A DNA stretch of 5,386 nucleotides from Bacteroidales bacterium GP4 (lineage in GTDB: Bacteria; Bacteroidota; Bacteroidia; Bacteroidales; Muribaculaceae): positions 1 through 5,386 of the forward strand of contig DAAL01000139.1 of NCBI GenBank assembly GCA_001701065.1. Direction: 5' to 3'. Positions 1 to 5,386 of this stretch are shown one piece after another; position 1 is the first letter of the stretch, and each line of letters opens with the position of its first letter. Below the pieces are notes generated by a model. That model was not told where the DNA came from. It saw nothing but the letters and a program-made list of their open reading frames with translations, and did not search any database. The translations under genes were made by a program, and so were the position numbers.

Positions 1-198
<198 letters not shown>

Positions 199-345
199 TT
201 CCCCTCAACACAAATCCAAACCCAAAAACATATTCGGAATATCTCCATAAGGTCGGTTGTTTCCATCCGCTTTACCTTCTCAATATTCCTTTTTAGGTAG
301 GCCAATGAGACTATTTCAATCTTATACAGCCATCCATCTCTAATC
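199..345. other. AT-rich spacer between rfbB and the ATPase gene
   Basis: This 147-base gap holds no convincing gene. It contains the 13-base palindrome at 230-242 and several pyrimidine-rich runs. I looked for the Bacteroidetes promoter pattern (TTTG, about 19 bases, TAnnTTTG) and found no good match. There is also no stable GC-rich terminator hairpin after rfbB. The base composition is already AT-rich here, so the foreign-looking segment seems to begin at or just after the rfbB stop codon. Confidence 0.5.
230..242. repeat. 13-bp perfect palindrome (ATATTC-G-GAATAT)
   Basis: Two 6-base arms (230-235 and 237-242) are perfect inverted repeats around one central G. The spacing is too tight for an RNA hairpin, so it would work as a DNA site if it works at all. 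It lies 103 bases before the ATPase start and could be a dimeric repressor operator. AT-rich palindromes of this length also occur by chance. Confidence 0.3.
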
Positions 346-2040
346 ATGTCGGATTCAAAATATTTTATTAAAAACATTGTCTTCAACAACGGATTCTCCG
401 TACCTGTTTCTCCCGGTGACATCATTGTCTTTGTGGGACCCAATAATGCAGGGAAAAGTCAGTCTCTAAAAGATGTGTTCAATCTTATCGGAGGCAGTTC
501 AACTGGTAAGGTTGTGTCTTCAGTTGCAGTTGAGAAAGTCATAGATGATAATTTTAATCAGTGGATGGCCTCATTTGCCAAGGTTTCTTGTGCTGATGTC
601 AAAAATATTCAGTATAATTTTCTCGGCGCGGATGTATATTCTTCCTGGTTAGACTCTTTCAAATCAGGGAAGAGTTATGATAAATACTTCCGACCTGTTT
701 TCTTTAGTTTTCTAAACACTGAAAACCGATTATCGCTTGTTTCTCCTCCTGCTTTGCTCAATCCAGAGGAACCTCGCTCTCATCCTATTCAGATTGTAAA
801 GGATAACCTTGCGACAAGGAAAAAGCTTTCCGATTTTTTCCATAGAACGTTTGGCTATGAATTGTCAGTCAGCTCCGAAACCAAAAATATATCCCTTCTT
901 CTCGGGGCTATTCATAAATTTGACAGGCAGGGAGAGAAAGAGATCGATGAACTGATGGATATGTTTAAGGAGAAGCAAAAAAACATGCCACGGCTTGAGG
1001 AGCAAGGAGACGGTATGCGAAGTTTCACTGGCATTCTTCTCAATCTTTTAATGCCCAACTATTCCGTGTTCCTAATTGATGAACCAGAGTCGTTCCTGCA
1101 TCCACCACAGGCAAAGATTCTAGGAGAAATTCTACCGGAAATGATTCCAATGGATAAGGAGGCTTTTATTGCCACTCATAGTCAGGATCTTCTTAAAGGT
1201 CTTATAGAAAAGGCACCGGAGCGTATAAAAATTATCCGTATCACCAGAGACGGCAATACAAATTTTGTCAAACTGCTTGACAACAACGCATTGAGTGAAT
1301 CTTGGAAGGATTCGTTCATGAAGTATTCAAATATCCTTGATGCACTCTTCCATCAGTCTGTGGTGTTATGTGAGAGTGACTCGGATTGCAAGATTTACTC
1401 TATGGTGCTTGATGAGATTATGTCCTCGAAAGGCCGGACTTCAAATACACTCTTCATTTATTGTGAGGGGAAACGTAGATTTCCGATAGTGGCCGGTATG
1501 CTCAACACTCTGGGGGTGGATTTCAGAATTATTCCTGATCTGGATTTTCTTAATGACGCTGAGCTTGTAAAGTCAACTTTTGAGATATGTGGAGGTGAAT
1601 GGGATGCAATTTCTTCAAAATACAACGATGTGAAAAGTGGAGTTCAATCACTTGACAAAAAATTCACTCTTGGAGAACTGAAGGGTTATATTCAAAAATA
1701 TATCGATTCCAAAACATGCCCAGATAATGAGGAAATATCTAAAAAGGAATTGGAAGCTTTTAAATCCGGTCTCAGAATACCTAAAGGTTGGGACATGGTG
1801 AAGCATGGAGGCGTAGGTAGCATTCCAAATGGAAATGCTACAAAATCCTTCCACTTCATTGACGAGGATTTCAAAAATAAGGGTATTTTTATGCCTCATG
1901 TAGGTGAACTTGAAAATTTCTTTCCCTCAATCGGGGGGCATGGACCCAAATGGGTCGAATCTGTCATCGAACAATATGCCACGATACCTACAAATGATAA
2001 ATCAAGAATCTTGGGATTCATTTCCTCCCTAAATCTGTAA
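346..2040 (+). CDS. OLD-family-like AAA/ABC ATPase with C-terminal TOPRIM-type nuclease domain
   Basis: This 564-residue protein starts at ATG 346, the first in-frame start, just ahead of the first beta strands of the ATPase fold. Visible ATPase motifs are Walker A GPNNAGKS (31-38), an ABC-signature-like EQGDGMRSF (219-227), Walker B VFLIDEPE (241-248) followed by the D-loop LHPPQ, and the switch histidine in ATHSQD (276-281). Residues 55-215 form the long insert usual between Walker A and the signature. The C-terminal half resembles a TOPRIM metal-binding fold: VVLCESDSD (339-347, with Glu343), the IYCEGKRRF strand-turn (371-379), IIPDLDFLND (395-404, with Asp398 and Asp400), and a late acidic VGELENFF (519-526). 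OLD-family proteins, including Gabija GajA, couple an ATPase dimer to such a nuclease, so antiphage or plasmid restriction is a reasonable inference. No GajB-like helicase is adjacent. A fused PARIS-like AriA-AriB protein is a weaker alternative. The gene is AT-rich compared with both flanks, suggesting transfer. Confidence 0.85.
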   Translation: MSDSKYFIKNIVFNNGFSVPVSPGDIIVFVGPNNAGKSQSLKDVFNLIGGSSTGKVVSSVAVEKVIDDNFNQWMASFAKVSCADVKNIQYNFLGADVYSSWLDSFKSGKSYDKYFRPVFFSFLNTENRLSLVSPPALLNPEEPRSHPIQIVKDNLATRKKLSDFFHRTFGYELSVSSETKNISLLLGAIHKFDRQGEKEIDELMDMFKEKQKNMPRLEEQGDGMRSFTGILLNLLMPNYSVFLIDEPESFLHPPQAKILGEILPEMIPMDKEAFIATHSQDLLKGLIEKAPERIKIIRITRDGNTNFVKLLDNNALSESWKDSFMKYSNILDALFHQSVVLCESDSDCKIYSMVLDEIMSSKGRTSNTLFIYCEGKRRFPIVAGMLNTLGVDFRIIPDLDFLNDAELVKSTFEICGGEWDAISSKYNDVKSGVQSLDKKFTLGELKGYIQKYIDSKTCPDNEEISKKELEAFKSGLRIPKGWDMVKHGGVGSIPNGNATKSFHFIDEDFKNKGIFMPHVGELENFFPSIGGHGPKWVESVIEQYATIPTNDKSRILGFISSLNL

Positions 2041-2049
2041 AAAGACACT

Positions 2050-2087
2050 TATGGAGTTTTTCGTTTATGAGTATATGAAACCCCATA
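2050..2087 (+). terminator. Imperfect hairpin after the ATPase gene, possible weak terminator
   Basis: Arms at 2050-2059 (TATGGAGTTT) and 2078-2087 (AAACCCCATA) pair at nine of ten positions, with one A-C mismatch, around an 18-base loop. It begins 10 bases after the ATPase stop codon, where a terminator would be expected. No T-run follows the right arm, so it is not a classical intrinsic terminator. It could be a 3' stabilising stem or a chance repeat. Confidence 0.3.
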
Positions 2088-2127
2088 GCATATAAAATGT
2101 GAGAATCCGTTTGCCTATAATGGATAG

Positions 2128-3357
2128 ATGTATCTGATTACGTTGAAAATACAGGAGGCGAGGAGCAAACTGCATCCTGATAAGCCCGGGAAGGTTTATC
2201 TCAGCATTGTTGAGCGGGAACCGATGTCTGACGGCACGGTGCGTTCGCAGCACAGGAGTGTCAACATCGGTGTTTCCGTGCAAAAAGGCGCACGCTTCCG
2301 GGATTTGCGTGAAGAGTTGCTCCCATACGTCTACAATACCTATCTGATCATTGACAAACTCCGTAACAGCGGCTCGCCGTTTAGTATAGATGATGTTTCC
2401 GAGCGATTGAAGTCTGTAATAGCCAATGACAGGCTCGATACCCGGATTGCCGAGGATTTTATCTGGGACACGGATGTCGCCACTTTGAAGAAGGATCTCA
2501 TTCCGTTCTTCAAGTACAAAAAAGTCGGCAGCAAATACGCTGTCTCTGAAGATACAGACATGAAGCCTGAGTCATTGCCGGAACTATTCAGCCTCCTGTC
2601 CCGTAAAATGTTGTCTGAAGGGCGTGAAAGCATGTCGGACTCGTACAAAAGTACAGCTAACAGCCAGAAACGTTTCCTTGGAGATGAAGATGTGTCATTG
2701 ACCGATATAAACCATAATTTCATAGAAGATTACGCCGGATGGCTCAAAGACAACGGGGTGGCCGACAGTACCCAGTCGTTCTACCTGCGCACACTCCGCG
2801 CCGGGATAAGTCACGCCGTAAAGGAAGGCATTGCAGTGTTTGATAAAGATATGTTCAGGAATGTGAATACCAAAGTCTCATTAGACACAGTCGGCAACGA
2901 AAATGCCTGTCTCAGCCGGGAAACACTCTTAAAGATTGCGAATCTTGATTTGTCCAAATCCGATAATCTTGACCTGGCCCGCGACATGTTCATGTTCGGG
3001 TTTTACTGCCGCGGAATGGAGCTGACAGACATAATGGCCCTCACGACGGGGAATCTTAACGGTGATGTGCTTAAATACCGGCGACGCGGCAACGGGAAAG
3101 AAATAACCCTGAGACTTGACTCCCGGGCCTTGGCAATCCTGAAAAAGTATGAGAGCCGACATTGGGATTCCCTGTTCCCATTGAAGACTTCACCCCTAAT
3201 AAAACTGGACAGGGCACTTAAATACAGGGTATCCAACTGGCTGGGAAAAATCGGAGAGATGGTGGGTCTCAGGTCGCTGTCATTCAATATGAACATTTCC
3301 TCATGTAACCATCTGCTGGCCCGGGCTGATCTTCCGGGAGTTCTGCTCGGGCTGTAA
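2128..3357 (+). CDS. Bacteroidetes-type tyrosine recombinase, catalytically degenerate and truncated
   Basis: This 409-residue member of the phage-integrase family starts at ATG 2128. Residues 1-75 resemble the arm-type DNA-binding domain (GKVYLSIVERE, then VNIGVSVQKGARF). Residues 145-240 match the SAM-like core-binding domain, including FIEDYAGWLKDNGVADST. The catalytic domain begins near 260. Box I is intact as FMFGFYCRGMELTDI with Arg295, and Lys324 in RRRGNGKEITLRL sits where the beta-hairpin lysine is expected. In box II the usual R-H-T/S-W reads I-S-S-C (390-393). This is aligned by the ten-residue spacing to the following proline, so the His and second Arg appear lost. The frame ends at tandem TAA-TAG after DLPGVLLGL, before the Gly-His box and tyrosine nucleophile. 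It probably cannot recombine DNA. It is either a decaying gene or a DNA-binding protein reusing the fold. GC is near 50 percent, unlike the ATPase upstream. Confidence 0.8.
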   Translation: MYLITLKIQEARSKLHPDKPGKVYLSIVEREPMSDGTVRSQHRSVNIGVSVQKGARFRDLREELLPYVYNTYLIIDKLRNSGSPFSIDDVSERLKSVIANDRLDTRIAEDFIWDTDVATLKKDLIPFFKYKKVGSKYAVSEDTDMKPESLPELFSLLSRKMLSEGRESMSDSYKSTANSQKRFLGDEDVSLTDINHNFIEDYAGWLKDNGVADSTQSFYLRTLRAGISHAVKEGIAVFDKDMFRNVNTKVSLDTVGNENACLSRETLLKIANLDLSKSDNLDLARDMFMFGFYCRGMELTDIMALTTGNLNGDVLKYRRRGNGKEITLRLDSRALAILKKYESRHWDSLFPLKTSPLIKLDRALKYRVSNWLGKIGEMVGLRSLSFNMNISSCNHLLARADLPGVLLGL

Positions 3358-3420
3358 TAGCCGGGATTGTCTATCCGTAATCCTGACACCAAAGCGATAC
3401 AATTCTTTTTATATATCTGA
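3358..3420 (+). pseudogene. Possible relic 3' end of the recombinase gene
   Basis: After the TAA at 3355-3357 and the TAG at 3358-3360, the recombinase frame stays open for 19 codons, to TGA at 3418-3420. The peptide contains GLSIRNPDTKAIQFFLY, which loosely recalls the G-x-G-H-x-S-x-x-T-T-x-x-Y-L box that carries the third catalytic residue and the tyrosine. The TGA ends at the first base of the terminator stem, as expected if this was once the true gene end. Nineteen open codons can occur by chance, so the reading is tentative. Confidence 0.35.
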
Positions 3421-3461
3421 GAGGGGCGGGCTGTGAAGTCCGCCCCTCTTGCATAATTTTT
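3420..3461 (+). terminator. Strong intrinsic terminator after the recombinase
   Basis: A perfect 10-base-pair stem, AGAGGGGCGG (3420-3429) with CCGCCCCTCT (3440-3449), encloses a 10-base loop. Eight of the ten pairs are G-C. A T-run at 3457-3461 follows after a short TGCATAA spacer. The orientation fits plus-strand transcripts from the recombinase gene. It should separate that gene from the SAP-like gene downstream, which would then need its own promoter after about 3461. Confidence 0.8.
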
Positions 3462-3557
3462 ATGGACTATAAGCGTTAAGTTTTTATGTACAAACTGATT
3501 ATTACCGACAATCCGCAACAGACAACCGGAATAGAGTTGTTTCAGATTTATGTGGCG

Positions 3558-3986
3558 ATGACAAAGGAGCAACTTCTGATGATAGCGAAGAAACTGGATC
3601 TGTGGGTCAGTCCGAACTACACGAAACAGAAGACGGCTGAAAGGCTGTCGGATGAAGTGCTGGAGAACCCGATGGAGGTTGTCACGAGGCTGGCGAAGGC
3701 GGAACTCCAGCTGTTGGACGAGATTGTGCAGGCGGGACCTGACAAAGGTGTGACCCGCAAGTCCCGCAAAAGTTACTATATGCTCCAGAAGCTCGGGCTG
3801 GTGGTGACATGCGATGATGTTTCCGCCGGGGCATGGACCATGTTCATGCCGGACGAGGTGAGAAAGTCGCTTGCCCCGTTATACAAGCCATTCCTCGACA
3901 TGGCGTTACAGGGTGTTAAACGCCCCTCGGCAAAGGACATACGTTTCATGGGATTTATGAACAATCTTTTTGGCTCCCAAGAATAA
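3558..3986 (+). CDS. Hypothetical protein with SAP/Rho-N-like N-terminus
   Basis: The 142-residue reading from ATG 3558 is preferred. Residues 1-35 (MTKEQLLMIAKKLDL, then KQKTAERLSDEVL) form two amphipathic helices joined by a lysine-bearing turn, as in SAP, HeH or Rho-N nucleic-acid-binding modules, and such proteins usually begin right at this helix. Residues 37-78 continue as helices ending in a basic KGVTRKSRKSYY stretch and LQKLGLVV, reminiscent of a winged-helix layout. The rest contains FMPDEVRKSLAPL and has no catalytic motif I recognise. An in-frame ATG at 3486 would add 24 residues (166 in all), but it lies 25 bases after the terminator T-run, leaving little room for a promoter. No clear Shine-Dalgarno site precedes either start. 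The family appears to be a conserved Bacteroidales hypothetical. DNA or RNA binding is inferred only, and the function is unknown. It converges on hipA with 44 bases between stops. Confidence 0.75.
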   Translation: MTKEQLLMIAKKLDLWVSPNYTKQKTAERLSDEVLENPMEVVTRLAKAELQLLDEIVQAGPDKGVTRKSRKSYYMLQKLGLVVTCDDVSAGAWTMFMPDEVRKSLAPLYKPFLDMALQGVKRPSAKDIRFMGFMNNLFGSQE

Positions 3987-4030
3987 CAGGGAATTTGGGT
4001 GTCAACGATGACAATAACCCGGAAGATTGA

Positions 4031-5152
4031 TTATTTGATTTTGTATCTGAGCAGATTGCCGCAGTTGTCGGCCACCTCTTCTATTATCCTGCGGCATACC
4101 GTTTCCGGCAGTTTTATCTTGGTGCCGACGGCTATGAAATCCGAGATTGTAGGATCCCCGGTGCCGTTGACCGATGTGGCGTGTTCGCCGTTGTAACCTT
4201 CGGTGCATAGAGTAAGGTCGTATGCCGGGGCTATGTGCCATCGCCATTTACCCGAAGAGTCACGGCGCACAATGAAACTGAAATTCTTGCAGTGGTCATC
4301 CTTGTTGTCGGTAAGATAGTTGAACACCATGCGCCGGAACATCTCCTCGACATCCTTCGGGTTCTGTGTCAGAAAACCTGTCAGTGCAAGCAGATTGCTG
4401 TAGTCAAGAATCGGATTGCCGAGAGATATGCAGAGTAGACCTCCGGCTGTGGCTGTATGCAATCTTTCGCCGGATTGCGTCAGGTCGAAACGGCGTGACG
4501 CAAAGTATTTGCCATTGACCAGTTTGAAATCAGGAACCGTTAACCCGCACTTTCGAGCTGTCTCGTTGTAGATATATTCCTGCTCACCGATATTCTTGGG
4601 GTCGTAGATGTGCCGGAATTTGACAAGCCAGTGACCGTCACTGTCCGAGAACACCGCTTTAGGTCTTGCCCCGCCACTGTTGCCGCTGTTGAAAAGCAGG
4701 AGTTCGGCATCATCATCCTGTCGTTCCCGAAGCACCTCCAGAGCCTTTTGCTGGAGCATGTCGAAATCGTCGGTCTCCTCACCTGTAACAATGTTAGAGA
4801 CAGGAGCGTATGTCAGCGCACCCATGCCAGCACTGCCGACAATGCTCAGCCTGTCGAGTGCCGACAAGTCGGAATCATTGATGCCTTCGCGTAGCAGAGC
4901 CTTGTGAAGCAGATAACGTCCGTAGCCATCCGGGAGACTGTCCTCGAAAATGCCGAAATCACCGTTGAACGGTGTCGGCTTGGCTATGAACATACCCGGT
5001 TTCAACGGCAACTCCAGCGGGGAGATGCTGAAACCGTCGGCAAGCCACTCACGGTCATATTCAAAAACGCACAGGCGGTTGTCGGGTGTAAGCGACATCG
5101 TGCCGACATTGCGGTCATGGTATTTCACAGAAAGACGGTCAATCTTCTTCAT
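4031..5152 (-). CDS. hipA: HipA-family serine/threonine kinase toxin
   Basis: This 373-residue protein is the kinase toxin of a HipAB module. E. coli HipA phosphorylates glutamyl-tRNA synthetase and halts growth; the substrate here is unknown. Residues 1-110 match the HipA N-terminal domain, with GIFEDSLPDGYGRYLL (67-82) and LSALDRLSIVGSAGMGAL (96-113). The kinase domain has the Ser/Gly loop SGNSGGARPK (156-165), the lysine strand WLVKFR (Lys178), YFASRRFD (216-223), the catalytic loop DNKDDHCKNFSF (292-303, Asp295 and Asn300 by analogy with E. coli Asp309 and Asn314), and the metal-binding APAYDL (Asp322). All core catalytic positions appear intact. E. coli Ser150 aligns near Asn158-Ser159, so inhibitory autophosphorylation would use Ser159 if conserved. 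The start at 5152 overlaps hipB by 14 bases and begins at the conserved N-terminal strand. An upstream in-frame start at 5287 would lie wholly within hipB and adds unrelated sequence. At 373 residues it is shorter than E. coli HipA (about 440). Confidence 0.93.
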   Translation of the reverse strand: MKKIDRLSVKYHDRNVGTMSLTPDNRLCVFEYDREWLADGFSISPLELPLKPGMFIAKPTPFNGDFGIFEDSLPDGYGRYLLHKALLREGINDSDLSALDRLSIVGSAGMGALTYAPVSNIVTGEETDDFDMLQQKALEVLRERQDDDAELLLFNSGNSGGARPKAVFSDSDGHWLVKFRHIYDPKNIGEQEYIYNETARKCGLTVPDFKLVNGKYFASRRFDLTQSGERLHTATAGGLLCISLGNPILDYSNLLALTGFLTQNPKDVEEMFRRMVFNYLTDNKDDHCKNFSFIVRRDSSGKWRWHIAPAYDLTLCTEGYNGEHATSVNGTGDPTISDFIAVGTKIKLPETVCRRIIEEVADNCGNLLRYKIK

Positions 5153-5386
5153 CGGTGCGGGGTTTACGGTTGTATGCTTTCTTTTTGCCGGTATTCTTAC
5201 GTATCTGAGTGAGTTCTTCCATCGTGGAATACTTTGGAGCGGCGAATATGTCGCGCACTTCTTGCAGATAATCCATCGAGATAGCAAGGAGTATCAGATT
5301 CTTCAGGGATATGAGGCCTTTCTGCTCGAAGCGTGTTATATTGGCGAGAGCCACGCCTGACGATTTATCCTCGGTTTTGTATGTCC
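5139..5386 (-). CDS. hipB: HipB-like Xre-family antitoxin (5' end beyond window)
   Basis: The last 82 residues of the antitoxin are visible, and the frame stays open to the window edge, so the start lies outside. The segment SSGVALANITRFEQ is the recognition-helix region of a Cro/CI-type helix-turn-helix. ISLKNLILLAISMDYLQEVRDIF (helices 4-5 of the fold) and APKYSTMEEL follow, a C-terminal layout common in Bacteroidetes HipB proteins. A lysine/arginine-rich stretch (KNTGKKKAYNRKPR) leads to an acidic end. HipB proteins dimerise, bind operators ahead of their own operon and hold HipA inactive. The stop codon (5141-5139) lies inside the hipA start region (ATGAAGAAGATTGA is shared in two frames), pointing to translational coupling. 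A GTG at 5354 could in principle start a 71-residue form, but that would cut off part of the helix-turn-helix, so it is rejected. The operon promoter and operators lie beyond the right edge. Confidence 0.87.
   Translation of the reverse strand, partial: TYKTEDKSSGVALANITRFEQKGLISLKNLILLAISMDYLQEVRDIFAAPKYSTMEELTQIRKNTGKKKAYNRKPRTDEED

Noticed and set aside
2116..2121. TATAAT resembling a sigma-70 -10 box just ahead of the recombinase ATG
   Set aside because: It sits only 6 bases before the start codon, so it could serve only a leaderless transcript. Bacteroidetes promoters use a different -7 motif, and no matching upstream element is spaced correctly.
346..3357. A two-gene ATPase-recombinase operon or a transposon of the Tn7 type
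   Set aside because: The genes are separated by 87 bases with a hairpin, their base composition differs, and no terminal inverted repeats, target duplication or transposase motifs are visible.
2128..3420. Programmed stop-codon read-through of the recombinase
   Set aside because: Two consecutive stops (TAA-TAG) and the lost box II make decay or truncation more likely than recoding. No stimulatory structure other than the terminator hairpin is visible.
3003..3572. A 189-codon minus-strand open frame opposite the recombinase 3' end and the SAP-like gene start
   Set aside because: It lies antisense to a recognisable recombinase catalytic domain and crosses the strong terminator. Its translation shows no domain and is rich in Arg and Ser, as expected of an antisense shadow.
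4610..4894. Plus-strand open frames inside hipA, of 67 to 136 codons across 4235-5360
   Set aside because: They are antisense to an intact hipA/hipB pair with clear kinase motifs and show no recognisable domains.
5153..5287. A longer hipA start 45 codons upstream
   Set aside because: The extra sequence lies entirely within hipB in another frame and has no HipA-like content. The ATG at 5152 begins at the conserved N-terminal strand.

Overview
The window looks like chromosomal DNA from a gut-type Bacteroidales bacterium (Bacteroides/Prevotella/Muribaculaceae range). This is an inference from three things: the style of the RfbB C-terminus, the Bacteroidetes type of tyrosine recombinase (arm-binding domain, SAM-like domain, FYCRGME catalytic box), and the general absence of Shine-Dalgarno sites before the genes. 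No rRNA, tRNA, CRISPR array or insertion sequence is visible. The genus cannot be fixed from this sequence alone.

Layout, left to right. (1) 1-198, +: the last 65 codons of a dTDP-glucose 4,6-dehydratase (rfbB), a housekeeping nucleotide-sugar gene that forms the left flank. (2) 199-345: an AT-rich spacer with one 13-bp palindrome. (3) 346-2040, +: a 564-residue protein with a complete ABC/SMC-type ATPase head followed by a TOPRIM-like C-terminal half, an OLD-family-like architecture. It is clearly more AT-rich than its neighbours. (4) 2128-3357, +: a 409-residue Bacteroidetes tyrosine recombinase that keeps its N-terminal domains and first catalytic arginine but appears to have lost the second catalytic box. 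It stops at tandem TAA-TAG codons before the tyrosine region. An open tail continues in the same frame up to a TGA that abuts a strong hairpin. (5) 3420-3461: that hairpin, a likely intrinsic terminator. (6) 3558-3986, +: a small protein with a SAP/Rho-N-like helical N-terminus, function unknown. (7) 4031-5152 and 5139-5386, both -: a HipAB-type toxin-antitoxin pair. hipA (kinase) is complete, and hipB (Xre-family antitoxin) runs off the right edge and overlaps hipA by 14 bases.

Taken together, this is a small accessory cluster next to a nucleotide-sugar gene: a candidate defence nuclease, a decaying or repurposed recombinase, a small probable nucleic-acid-binding protein and a toxin-antitoxin module. 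Only hipB and hipA look like an operon. The ATPase, the recombinase and the SAP-like gene share a strand but have spacers of 87 and 200 bases, and the SAP-like gene converges on hipA with 44 bases between their stops. The ATPase-TOPRIM gene is the best candidate for an undercharacterised function. The recombinase remnant is the clearest structural oddity. Nothing in the sequence proves that the accessory genes work together.
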